From Zelonia costaricensis (taxonomy: Eukaryota > Euglenozoa > Kinetoplastea > Trypanosomatida > Trypanosomatidae): 64,000 nucleotides of DNA. The DNA is taken from contig JASAOO010003563.1 of assembly GCA_030849075.1 (NCBI GenBank), positions 62,001-126,000 of the forward strand, given 5' to 3'. A program made the position numbers and the translations under genes. The notes under the pieces are model-generated. The model was not told where the DNA came from, did no database searches, and worked only from the letters and a program-made list of their open reading frames with translations. Positions 40,718 through 49,975 of this stretch are shown here, one piece after another; within the stretch, counting starts at the first letter, position 1, and the number at the start of each line of letters is the position of its first letter.

Positions 40718-41571
40718 GGGGGGGGGGGGGGAAGATGCGGGTGGGTGGGGACGGTGAGAAGGAGCTGAGCGTGGCGGCACCGCAGTCGGGGGAGTGCGCG
40801 GTCGAACACGATCAATGTTGACTGAGCGCCAACTTGGCGAATCGGCTTTACCTCCCCCCCCGCACCCTCTACACGCGGCTTGTCCGCCTCGTCACGGTTG
40901 ACCGACCGGGCGTTCTCGTACCGTAGCCGTTTTCACAGCCTCCTGCCAGCGCACCTCTAAACACACAACGAAACAAACAAACGAGCGAAACACATTTTTA
41001 CTTTTCGAGTGTTGAAGAGACGAGCAGGACATGAGGGGTCTGCGCACCGAGGGAGTGACGAGGAACGTCACGCCAGTCAGGACGCACCACTTTGGTGCTT
41101 GAGCAAGGGCTACTTGACGTTCTGTCTCGGTGCACGCAACAAGCATTTGTGGAACTGCACGCAAGCAGATATGTGAGAGCTGCGCTTGGCGCTTCCGCAT
41201 GTGCCACCTCGCAACCTTCAACGCGGCGTCCGCCTCCTTCCGCACCGGTTCTTTGTTCGCGCACACAATGGACGTCTTTTTGCTGTTGGGTGGTGCCCCG
41301 AGGAGGGAGGAGGAGGACTCCACAGCCTCCGCTCCCACACTTTCGTCACGCAGCGGTGGAGCTCTTGGTGCGTACTGCCCTTGCGTCGGCGCCACTGCCG
41401 CCCCGCCAAACGCTCCGCTCTCTCTTTCCACGAGCGCGTCGAGCGTCACATTGCCCAGGTCGTCTTTACCTTATTCTCCTTTCATCTTCTTAGCTCGTAA
41501 GCCACCGCATTCCACTCGTCGTGAGGATTGCGTCTGCTGCACCACTGATTTCTTTGCTCCTTGTCACGGCA
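40718..41571. other. Spacer between the two mitochondrial carriers
   Basis: No gene is supported. A run of about 14 G begins two bases after the first carrier's stop codon (~40719-40732). C-rich sequence lies at ~40853-40868. The pyrimidine tract at ~41462-41491 ends in TTAG with AG at 41492-41493, a good acceptor for the second carrier. Confidence 0.65.
40719..40732 (+). repeat. G homopolymer
   Basis: About fourteen consecutive G lie at the very start of the 3' UTR of the first carrier gene. Exact length may vary or be affected by sequencing. Confidence 0.8.
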
Positions 41572-42582
41572 ATGGCAGACGCAAAAAAGTCGCCGGCGCC
41601 GCCCAAGGCGACGTCGGTGCAGCACACTGTCGCGTCCCAGCTAGGCGGTGCCACGAGCACGATCCTGCTGTACCCGGTGGATGTGGTGCGGATGCGTTAC
41701 ATGTCGCAGGATGGCACGCACACCCGCGAGCACAACGGCCAGACGTACCGCAGCATACAGAAGGCGTTCCAGCTCATCTACCGCGAAGAGGGCGGCGTTC
41801 GCGCCTTCTTTCGCGGCTGTCATGTCTCTGTTTGCGGGACCGTCTGTGCGTGGGGCGTCTACATGTACTTCTACCGGTGCCAATGCGCCCGGTACGAAGC
41901 GTGGCAGACGCGGCGTCGCGAGCGCCGTGGCAGCTCAAGCAGCACCGACGACGGGTCTGGCGCGACGGCGTACTGGGCCGCCACGTGGCAAAACCTGCTC
42001 CAGCGCTTTGGCTTCTCGATTGTGGCGAGCTGCACCTCGGCGGTGGTGTGCAACCCCATCTGGCTGCTCAAGACCCGCATGCAGCTTGAGGAGGCCTCAG
42101 CGCGGACGGCCAGCGTGCCGCGCCACTTTCGCACGTTTCGCGGCGGACTGGTCCACACCGTGCAGACCACTGGCGTCCACTCTCTCTGGCGCGGCGTGTC
42201 GGCGCAGATGGTGCTCGCCGTCCCCAACGCCTTTAACCTCCCGCTCTACGACACCATCAAGGCCACCATCATGGGCGTCACTGGCAAGAGCGAGCTGTCG
42301 GTGCTAGAGGTGTGCGTCTGCTCAACCGTGACAAAGGTTGTCCTGGCCCTCATCTGCCAGCCCGTCCTCGTGGTCAAGACACGGCTGCAGGATCATCGCG
42401 CCCGCGCCGGCGAGATCCACTACGAGTCCTTTGGCCAGACCGCGACAACGATGTGGAAGCGCGGCGGCCTCGCTGCCTTCTACCGCGGCACGGTGCCGTC
42501 CCTCTGCCAGACCGTGCCGCGCTCAGTTCTCATGTTCGTCTTCTACGAGCAGTTTCTCCAGCTCGCGAAGCGCATCTCGTAG
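41572..42582 (+). CDS. Mitochondrial carrier (SLC25), folate/FAD-type, copy 2
   Basis: The 336-residue protein is a three-repeat mitochondrial carrier. Signatures are PVDVVRMRY (P35), PIWLLKTRM (P162) and PVLVVKTRL (P264). The PIW form of the second signature is characteristic of the folate/FAD/pyrimidine-nucleotide/NAD subgroup. It shares with its upstream neighbour motifs such as SQDGT/AQDGT, HNGxxYxSI, LIYREEG, WGVYMYFY and SLWRGVSAQ/SLWRGLSLQ, so the pair arose by tandem duplication. Copy 2 keeps more canonical signatures than copy 1. A polar Ser/Thr/Arg loop (~106-130) is inserted between repeats one and two. The chosen ATG at 41572 follows a good splice acceptor; an in-frame GTG upstream is not a likely start in this organism. 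Confidence 0.92.
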   Translation: MADAKKSPAPPKATSVQHTVASQLGGATSTILLYPVDVVRMRYMSQDGTHTREHNGQTYRSIQKAFQLIYREEGGVRAFFRGCHVSVCGTVCAWGVYMYFYRCQCARYEAWQTRRRERRGSSSSTDDGSGATAYWAATWQNLLQRFGFSIVASCTSAVVCNPIWLLKTRMQLEEASARTASVPRHFRTFRGGLVHTVQTTGVHSLWRGVSAQMVLAVPNAFNLPLYDTIKATIMGVTGKSELSVLEVCVCSTVTKVVLALICQPVLVVKTRLQDHRARAGEIHYESFGQTATTMWKRGGLAAFYRGTVPSLCQTVPRSVLMFVFYEQFLQLAKRIS

Positions 42583-44012
42583 TAGGTCGCCAAACGAAGT
42601 GGAAGAGGAGCCGCGACGGTCCTGCAGCTCCACTTCCCGTTGGGTGCAGCTGCTGCCTCGTCTTTTTGCGTGTACGCAAGCATCCGACAGGACGCACGCG
42701 GGCAGGGGGAGGGGGAACTAAAAAAGGGTTTGACCTCTAACTTCATCCTCGACGTTGGAAACGACCTGCGATTAATGGGCTGTAGCCACGCCAGGCACCG
42801 CTGTTCTTTTTTTTTTTTTGCTCGTGTGTTGTTACGTGCGCAGCGGAGCACTGCAAGGCTGCGTCCTGCTTCCGCGGCGAAAACGCTCACGGGCGCCTTG
42901 GCGCCGCCGGAAGTGGTCTCTCTCCATCACACACACACACAGCTATGGGCAAAAACAAAGCACAGTCAGAAAAAACGCATCCGGGTGGAAGCCACCGACC
43001 TGCCCAGCACACACCCACACACACACGTGCAGGCATGCCAACTGGTGCTTTCCATTTACAGAAGGCGATGATAGCCTTTCGCTTTCCTCAGTGCCTCCAA
43101 TCTAGGCGTTTCTGTGGAGGTGTCGGGCAGGAGGTCCGTCCACGTGAACCTGAGACTTCAACGCCGTTACCGTACCGTGCTTTGCATCTTTACTCTCGAT
43201 CTCTTCTCTCGCTCCTCCTCTTTCACACCTCCACCCCTCCCCTTTCGCCTCTCCTGTGTTGGCGGTGCGTGACGGCTGGCGCAGCACAAGAAGGCACGAC
43301 GCCAGCACCGCTCTTCATCACCTACTGCCCCCAAAGCGGCAGTGTAGCGACCTCTTCTCCGTACGCCACACTTTTTTTTGTTCTTTCTTTTTGCGCTCTC
43401 CTTGTCACGCGGACGTCTCGGATCTTCTTCACACGCGCTTACCTGAGCCCGTGCTCGACGCACCTACGCCGGCTTCTTTCTCTAGACACGGCGTCGAGCA
43501 GACGAGATCTGCTTGACTTCTCTGGCGCACATCCCTCCCTCCCCGCCTTTGCCTCCACGCCTCGTCGTGCTTGCGCCTCACGAGTGAGGAGCGGAGAGCA
43601 GAACAAACCGCCGGCAGGGGAGAGTGGAACACGCAGCACGACGGTGCTGACGCGGTGCGCGCATACAGCTAGACCCCATTCACTTCCTCTTTTTTTGTTG
43701 TTCTGTTCCTGAGTCTCCCCGTTCGCGCTTCACCGCGACTCACTTGAGCGCAGGGAGTTAAGCTCAGCGCCCCCCCCCCTCTCCCCTCCCCCCCCACCCT
43801 GCTGGTCACGTCCCAGGGGCGAGCGCGTAGGAGCACACACAGACATCCCCTAAAAGGAGAGCGAGAGGAAAGCCCTCAGCATCGTGCTTCTGCACTCCAG
43901 CAGCCACGTCACAGCTACTACAAGAGCCATCGCCCTTCCCCCGCCCCCCTCCCACACACACACAACCGTGCCGTTTGCACCTGACGTGTTCACGTACACC
44001 GAATCGTGCATC
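42583..44012. other. Spacer before the large repeat protein
   Basis: No gene is supported in 1.4 kb. It has T runs near 42809-42820 and 43371-43378, CA runs near 42931 and 43007-43025, and C/T tracts at ~43200-43250 and 43770-43800. The last tract is followed by CCCAG with AG at 43815-43816, the probable acceptor, giving a 5' UTR of about 200 bases. Confidence 0.6.
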
Positions 44013-47000
44013 ATGTCGGACGATAAGAAGCCTCGTTTTCTGCAGCAGACGACGTCGCAGCTGCTGCATCAGCAGGAGGCGCTTCGCAAGCGACGCGAGA
44101 TGCTGGAGCGAGAGAGCACAAAGCCGCCGGCCATGCGCTTTGGCACGAGCACGCCACCGCGGCCCGCACCGCGCAGTGGTCGCTCGCCACCGCCACCATG
44201 CTCGGCCACGGGGAGCGACCGACAGGGCGCCACCACCCCGTCGCTGCCACCACCACCGAGCAGCAGCAGCGTGCACCGGGAACTGAACTGGAGTCGTTCC
44301 GAGGACGACAGGGCCGCTGCGGAGCGCGCGCCGATGCGGTTCTCCATGGCATTCCGGCCGTCACCCGCCCCTGCCTTGGTGCCCCGCCCGCGTGAGGCAG
44401 CAGGACTGCACACCCCCTCATCACCAACCCCCCGCGAGGTGAACACGTCCGACCAGGTGGACGCCCTGTTGTCGAGGCTGCGCAAGGAGCCGTCCTCGCC
44501 CCGTGCCATCTCGCCTCGCTCGCCACCGCCGCAGCGCGCGCGGCTGGAGCGGCGGATCGGCACTCCGAGTGAGAACAACCCGAGCGGTGTGGTTGACGTC
44601 GCAGTGCAGATTCGGGTGCCGTCGCGTCCGCGGTCGGTGCCGCCGCCGGGGGCCGACTCTACCCCCTTGGACGTGCCGTGCGTCGCCCCCGAACACACGA
44701 CGCCGGGGCGCGCGGCGGTGGAGCTGCCGGCACGTGCGTCGCCGAACTCGACACAGCCGCGCGAAAGCAACGCTGAGGCGGTGGCCGAACAAGAAGAGGA
44801 GGAGGAGGCCAGCGGCGTCGCCGGCTTTTCGAACATCTTTCCCGTGCCGCGCTTCACACCGGTGCCGCCGGCCGTGGACCCTGCCACTAGGCCAGAGCAC
44901 CGTGTGAAGCAGACGGTCGCCGCGGAGGAGGAGGAGGAGGGCCGCCGCCACCACAGCAGCAGCACCCCCGCTCGCCACGCGACCGGTGAGTTTCGCACGC
45001 CACGGCCTGTGCTGCGGCTATCACCGGCCCCGATGCCAGCGGATAGCGCCACCGAGGCGCCGCAGTCAGCCACCGCCCCGTGCATGGAGCGCATGACGGC
45101 TGCGCCGCAGGAGAGCGGGGAGGACGAGGGGGTGGCGGAGGAGCATCGCGCGACGCTTTCGCCTGCGCCCCTCGCCGCGAACACCGAGGCGGCGGGTGTC
45201 ACGGAGGCGCCTTCGGGCAAGGCCGTGTCGTCGCCACCGCGCACCCCCTCTCCCTCGCACCGCACAAGGGCTAGTCCGGCCCCGACGGCGCAGGACCTGA
45301 TCCAGAGCGTGCTGGCATCGGCCGAGAAGCGGCCCTGCGGGTGCGAGCGGCCGACGCCGTCGCCGGAGCAGTGGCGCCGCCGGCACCCCAGCGCGAGTCC
45401 GTCGCCGTGCGTCGGCTCCCCGTCGCCAGCGCCCGTCGCCGAGTCGGATCGGCCCATGACGGATTTCGGTCCGGTCACACACAAGTGCTGCGACCGCCCC
45501 ACGCCCGTCTCGCTGTCCTCGCAGCCGGCAGGCGGGGAGGCGCGGCGCGCGACGAACGCCACCGTGTCAGCCTCGCCGTGGCCGACCACAGAGAACATCA
45601 TCGACAGCATCCTGGTGGGGGCGACAGAGGCAGAGCGGCGGGATGGGCACGGTGCCCGCACCGGCGACCTCGACGCCGAGGCGGGAAAGGAGGATGTCGA
45701 GGGAAGCGAGGAGGCGCCCACCGGGGGCTCGGAGCGCTTCTCAAATGAGGAGGAGGCGCACACCTCACGGACGCGCTCGCCCGAGCCAGCCGGCACCGCA
45801 GAAGTCGACGAAGAGGAGGGGGACGGTGATGGGTGGGACGCACGTGGCCGTTGCAGCAGCTCCGCACGCGTGTCTGCTGACTTGGCGGCCCATACTCCCT
45901 CGCCCGTGCCGTCGGAGCGGCAGTACGGGCAGAGCGTCCTGGCGTCGGCGGAAAAGCGCTGCTGCGGGCGGCCCACCCCGTCGGAGCGCCACGTGACGTC
46001 CGCCGTGAGCGCGGCGGCGGGGCGGTGTGACAGCCGCGACGCTCGCGCCGCCAGCGCGTCGCCGCAGCCGTCGGCCCACGACCTCCTGCAAAGCCTTGAC
46101 GTGTCCATCGAGAAGAGCAGCCAGCGCGGCAAGCCGGCGCCCCGCGCGACCGAGGTGGACGAGATTGCCGAAGAGGACGTGGCCGGAAGTGACGGCCGCG
46201 ACGTGCACCGACCCCTTTCGCGGTCGATGCGCACGCCGTCTCCGACGCCGACGCCCGAGCACGTCCTGGCGAGCCTGCAGGCGTCGGCGGAGAAGCGCCT
46301 CCGCTCGGGCGCCGTCGACGCGGCCTCCGCCTCCACCGCTGAGCCGCACAGCAGTCGCCCGTCTCACCAGTCCCCGACCCTGACGCCGCAGAACGTGAAG
46401 GACAGCGTGCAGATGCTCATGCGGGAGCAGCAGCTCGGGTCCCGCTCCGACGCGCCGACGCCGAGCCGGCCGTGGACGGAGAGCTCCCGCTGTGGCGCCG
46501 CGGACAGCGCGAGTGCGGACGCCGGCGGCAACGCGTCTGCGTCGCCGATGCTGACGTCCGCCGACGTGGATGGCACGCTCGAGGTGCTCCAGCGCGACCG
46601 CCGGCGCGAGTCCCGCTCCACGCGCGCCCCGCGCCCGGCTGGCACGTCGCCGACCGAGGGCGACGGCACCGCCGCGGAGGTGAGCGACATCGCGATGCCG
46701 TCAGCAGAGACGGCGGCGCTGCCCTCCGTGAGCTCGCCGGTGCCGTCCGACTTGGCGGTGGCGTCGGCGATGTTCTTCGACTGCGTCAGCGCGCCGCCTA
46801 CGCCGGCGCTACCGGACGTGGGGTCGGCAGCTGCCGCTGCGGCGAGCTCTCCTGTGTCTGCCTTGCGCGTGCCGCCACAGTTCCTCGACCTCCAGCGCGA
46901 GGTGGCGGCCATCTCGCAGGGCCGGAGTCGCACCCGCACTCCGCCGCCGTTGCGGGCAAGCGAGCAGCTGTCGCCGTTCCCGGTGCCACGGACGCCAGTC

Positions 47001-48815
47001 GAGGTGGAGGCGACGCCGCGCGTCGAGGCGTCCACCGAGCAGGCGGACTTCGACGCGGCGCAGCAGCCTCGTCGGCAGCGCAGCGCCGTGGCGGAGGAGG
47101 ACGAAGAGGCTCTCGCGCGGCGCAGCAGCGTCGTTCTTGTGCACCCCACGCCAAGCCACCAGGCGCTCATCCAGCACCCCCACACGCCGATGCCGGCGCC
47201 GCCTGCTCCGACGATCAGCCCTGTGCAGGTGCCGCGATCGGTGACACCCCCGCTACCGCAGCAGCAACTGCACCGCCCCGCCGCCGCAGCGCACGAGGCG
47301 TTTGCGTCGGCGGAGCGGGGCCGGCTCGCGAGTGAGGACGGCGGTGCTCTGCGTGAGTCGCCGATGCCGCGGCCTGTGTCGCTGCGCTCGCAGGTGGCCC
47401 TGGCAACGGTGGCACCGCACCGCGGCGGTCGTGCATCGCGCAGCCCGGCGGCGGCGGTGCGGGCAGCTCGCAACGAGGATGCGCTGAGTGGCAGTGCTGA
47501 TGCCGTCGCTGCTCCGGCTGCGCCCGCGTCGCGCGCCGCCGACGACACCGAGGAGCAGGTCGACCTCTTCGACGCCGCCAACGACTGGATGGACCTCGTC
47601 GAGCCGCTGCGGCCGCAGACCATCACCATCTCGCCGCAAGGCGGCACCGTCGTGTACACGACCCACTCCCACAGCCACGATGCCGAGGAGCCGGTGCATC
47701 AGCAGACCACCCCGACCGCGTCGCGAAAGCGAAGCCGCGGCGCCCAGACGCCGCAGGCGCCACCGACCACCCCCGTGCCCGCGCAGACGACGCGCGCTGC
47801 GGTAGCCGCGACGCCAGCGAGCATTGCTCTGACGATGGACGACGGTGCCTCGTCAGGCGAAAAGTCGTCGCGGGTGGCGGCCACGCCGAACTCGCACGTG
47901 TCGCAGACGCCGCGCAGCTCGACGCGGGGCCGCAAGAGTCAGGCGGAGGAGCTGCTCGAGATGCTGCCGGCGGACGTCGTTGCCGAGGTGACCCGCATGA
48001 CGGAGGCCGAGGAGGAGGCCAGCGCCGCCGCCGCCGCCGCCGCGACACAGTCGGACGACGCACGCCCCTCGCTTGGCTCGCCGGAGGGACGGCTCAGCGG
48101 CGCCTCCGACGGGGACTCGACGTTTGGCTTCGCGTCCGGCATCTCCCAGCGCGTAACGCAGCGGCCGCGCCGCACGTATCACAGTTACGACTACTACATC
48201 CAGTACCTCGAGGGGATCGCCAGCTCCAGCGCGAAGAAGGCACGCAAGGCGGCCGGACGGCGGATGCAGCGCACGGTCACCAAGGATGTCGCGCACCAGG
48301 ATGCCACGGGCACTGCGAAGGTGCCGAAGCCCTCGCTTTCCCCGCCACAGCAGTGGGGCATCACCGGTCGCAGCCACAGCGGCAGCAGCAGCAGCAGCAA
48401 GTCTCCGTCCCCACGGGGGCGGCCCAGCACCGTGCCGACGCAGAGCCCACACATTGCTGCCTCCTTGTCAGCGCCAGAATCGCCGCAGACGCCAACCCCA
48501 CTGCGCGGCTTGCGTGGGGGACGGCAGCTCACCGTGTCGACGCGCCTCTCTGCGGAGCTTGAGAAGGCGCTCTTCCAGCAGGCGTCCCCGGCCAAGGCAA
48601 AGCCGGCAGGGAGCCCGCGCAACGCGACCAAGGCGTCCAAGAAGGAGGCCGCGGCACCTGCCAAGCGCACCAGCGCCAAGGCTTCTGCGGCTGCGGCTTC
48701 TGTCGCCACCGCCACTCACAAGAAGAAGGCGAGGGCGAAGAAGGTGGTGAAGAAGTTCATGACCGCCAAGTCCATGCGCCTGCCGCGGCGCGGCGCAAAG
48801 CACGGAAAGAAGTGA
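44013..48815 (+). CDS. Large Ser/Pro-rich repeat protein with basic, H1-like C-terminus; unknown function
   Basis: I do not recognise a family. The 1600-residue protein begins with a short basic helix (residues ~1-35, QLLHQQEALRKRREMLER), then is largely disordered with dozens of Ser-Pro and Thr-Pro sites. Between residues ~420 and ~876 lie about seven degenerate copies of a ~30-residue unit: a S-P-x-P-T entry, then a helix like DLIQSVLASAEKR, then often a Cys/Gly turn and RPTPS. An acidic-aromatic segment occurs near 1185-1205 (EEQVDLFDAANDWMDLVEP). Residues ~1310-1340 (EELLEMLPADVVAEVTRM) and ~1388-1425 (RRTYHSYDYYIQYLEG) look ordered. The last ~80 residues are Lys/Ala-rich like histone H1 tails, suggesting nucleic-acid or tubulin binding. 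A heavily phosphorylated scaffold is plausible inference. The ATG at 44013 is the first in frame. Confidence 0.85.
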   Translation: MSDDKKPRFLQQTTSQLLHQQEALRKRREMLERESTKPPAMRFGTSTPPRPAPRSGRSPPPPCSATGSDRQGATTPSLPPPPSSSSVHRELNWSRSEDDRAAAERAPMRFSMAFRPSPAPALVPRPREAAGLHTPSSPTPREVNTSDQVDALLSRLRKEPSSPRAISPRSPPPQRARLERRIGTPSENNPSGVVDVAVQIRVPSRPRSVPPPGADSTPLDVPCVAPEHTTPGRAAVELPARASPNSTQPRESNAEAVAEQEEEEEASGVAGFSNIFPVPRFTPVPPAVDPATRPEHRVKQTVAAEEEEEGRRHHSSSTPARHATGEFRTPRPVLRLSPAPMPADSATEAPQSATAPCMERMTAAPQESGEDEGVAEEHRATLSPAPLAANTEAAGVTEAPSGKAVSSPPRTPSPSHRTRASPAPTAQDLIQSVLASAEKRPCGCERPTPSPEQWRRRHPSASPSPCVGSPSPAPVAESDRPMTDFGPVTHKCCDRPTPVSLSSQPAGGEARRATNATVSASPWPTTENIIDSILVGATEAERRDGHGARTGDLDAEAGKEDVEGSEEAPTGGSERFSNEEEAHTSRTRSPEPAGTAEVDEEEGDGDGWDARGRCSSSARVSADLAAHTPSPVPSERQYGQSVLASAEKRCCGRPTPSERHVTSAVSAAAGRCDSRDARAASASPQPSAHDLLQSLDVSIEKSSQRGKPAPRATEVDEIAEEDVAGSDGRDVHRPLSRSMRTPSPTPTPEHVLASLQASAEKRLRSGAVDAASASTAEPHSSRPSHQSPTLTPQNVKDSVQMLMREQQLGSRSDAPTPSRPWTESSRCGAADSASADAGGNASASPMLTSADVDGTLEVLQRDRRRESRSTRAPRPAGTSPTEGDGTAAEVSDIAMPSAETAALPSVSSPVPSDLAVASAMFFDCVSAPPTPALPDVGSAAAAAASSPVSALRVPPQFLDLQREVAAISQGRSRTRTPPPLRASEQLSPFPVPRTPVEVEATPRVEASTEQADFDAAQQPRRQRSAVAEEDEEALARRSSVVLVHPTPSHQALIQHPHTPMPAPPAPTISPVQVPRSVTPPLPQQQLHRPAAAAHEAFASAERGRLASEDGGALRESPMPRPVSLRSQVALATVAPHRGGRASRSPAAAVRAARNEDALSGSADAVAAPAAPASRAADDTEEQVDLFDAANDWMDLVEPLRPQTITISPQGGTVVYTTHSHSHDAEEPVHQQTTPTASRKRSRGAQTPQAPPTTPVPAQTTRAAVAATPASIALTMDDGASSGEKSSRVAATPNSHVSQTPRSSTRGRKSQAEELLEMLPADVVAEVTRMTEAEEEASAAAAAAATQSDDARPSLGSPEGRLSGASDGDSTFGFASGISQRVTQRPRRTYHSYDYYIQYLEGIASSSAKKARKAAGRRMQRTVTKDVAHQDATGTAKVPKPSLSPPQQWGITGRSHSGSSSSSKSPSPRGRPSTVPTQSPHIAASLSAPESPQTPTPLRGLRGGRQLTVSTRLSAELEKALFQQASPAKAKPAGSPRNATKASKKEAAAPAKRTSAKASAAAASVATATHKKKARAKKVVKKFMTAKSMRLPRRGAKHGKK
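45270..46640 (+). repeat. Array of ~7 degenerate protein repeats
   Basis: Repeat starts lie near 45270, 45571, 45891, 46050, 46230, 46365 and 46530. The shared core is SPxPT, a few residues, then a helix ending ASAEKR or a diverged form. Copies 1, 3 and 5 are best conserved (LASAEKR, LASAEKR, QASAEKR); copies 2, 6 and 7 are weak. Spacing shrinks from ~300 bases to ~135-180 bases along the array. Confidence 0.7.
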
Positions 48816-49975
48816 CGGGAGAGGGCGGGGCAATGTGTTTACCGCGCTTCTGTGTCAACGGCGCGCTAGCACGTCCGCTGCAGCGTGCAAACCCCAAATT
48901 CTGCCTGGAGCACTGGGCCGGCGAGTAGGTGGTGCGTTTGTTGGTGTCGGGAGCTGTTTGCTGCAGTTCTTGACATGTTTTGCTTGACTTAGATCTCGCA
49001 CGAGTTGCTGTTTCTTACCCCTTTTCCCCCCTCCCCTCCCCCCACATGGTTCGCAGACGCATGCGTTGCTTCTCGTCTTTTTTTTTTCCGTGTGCCTTCT
49101 GCGTTCAGATTTGCCTCCCTTGATGTGGGTGCGTGCGTGTGTGTGTGTGTGTGTGCGTGAGCTACAAGGTCTATAGAACGGAAGTGAATGAGTTGTGCCG
49201 TCTGTGAGGCGCGTTTGCTACTTGTTGCGTGGACAGAGTAAGTGACGGCGACGCGCGTTGCCCCGCTTCAGTGTTGACGTGCTTTCGCTGGTTTTTTTTT
49301 TTGGGAGGGGGGTGGTGCTTTGGCCCCTCCCCCCTCCTCCACTTTCCTAGAGTCCAATTGACACGATGATGGCGGAAAAAAAGGAAGAAATTCAAGTGAG
49401 CCCATTGCTGGAACACAAAGAGGGGATGTGTGGCAGTGTGGAACTGGAAAGTAGAGCTGCCCTCTTGTGTCACCCAGCGCATCTGGCACTGGCTGCGAAC
49501 TCGGCGAAGCACGACTCGACGTGATCGTGTGTCTCTGTAGAGAGTTTTAAAGGAAAAAGAGAAGACTGTCGTTGGGCAGCATCGATCAACGACTTCCCCA
49601 CAGCGCGTGTTGCTTCTCGCGTTAGATGACAAGTACCGGTGTACTGCACATCAAATCCTGCACGCTCTCTTCCCCGTCACCGTATTCGTCTCCGCCGCGT
49701 CCCACTCTACCAGGTTCTCCGTCAAGAACGCCTGCAGAAAGCACACGAGATCGGAAACACACGGCAACACCTCATTTCATACGCGCAGACACGCACGCAT
49801 ACACCGCCGCCGCACTATCCGGGGCGCTGCTAGATCTGCGTGTGCTGCATCCTCAAACCGCGGGCACAAGGCCAATCTCTGAACATACACCTAGGAAACC
49901 TACGACTCTTCACATTTCACCCACACAACGTACCTCATTTTTCGGCTTCAACACAAAAACCACTTGAATTCTGCA
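48816..49975. other. Spacer between the repeat protein and PPR genes
   Basis: No gene is supported. It contains C/T sequence at ~49018-49042, T runs at ~49079-49088 and 49291-49300, a TG run at ~49137-49157, and a pyrimidine-rich stretch at ~49668-49710 followed by CCAG with AG at 49712-49713, a plausible acceptor for the PPR gene. Confidence 0.6.

Noticed and set aside
44069..46336. 755-codon open frame on the - strand in the repeat protein gene
   Set aside because: The overlapping + strand frame is longer, has a splice acceptor and contains organised repeats; the - strand frame mirrors its Ser/Ala codons.
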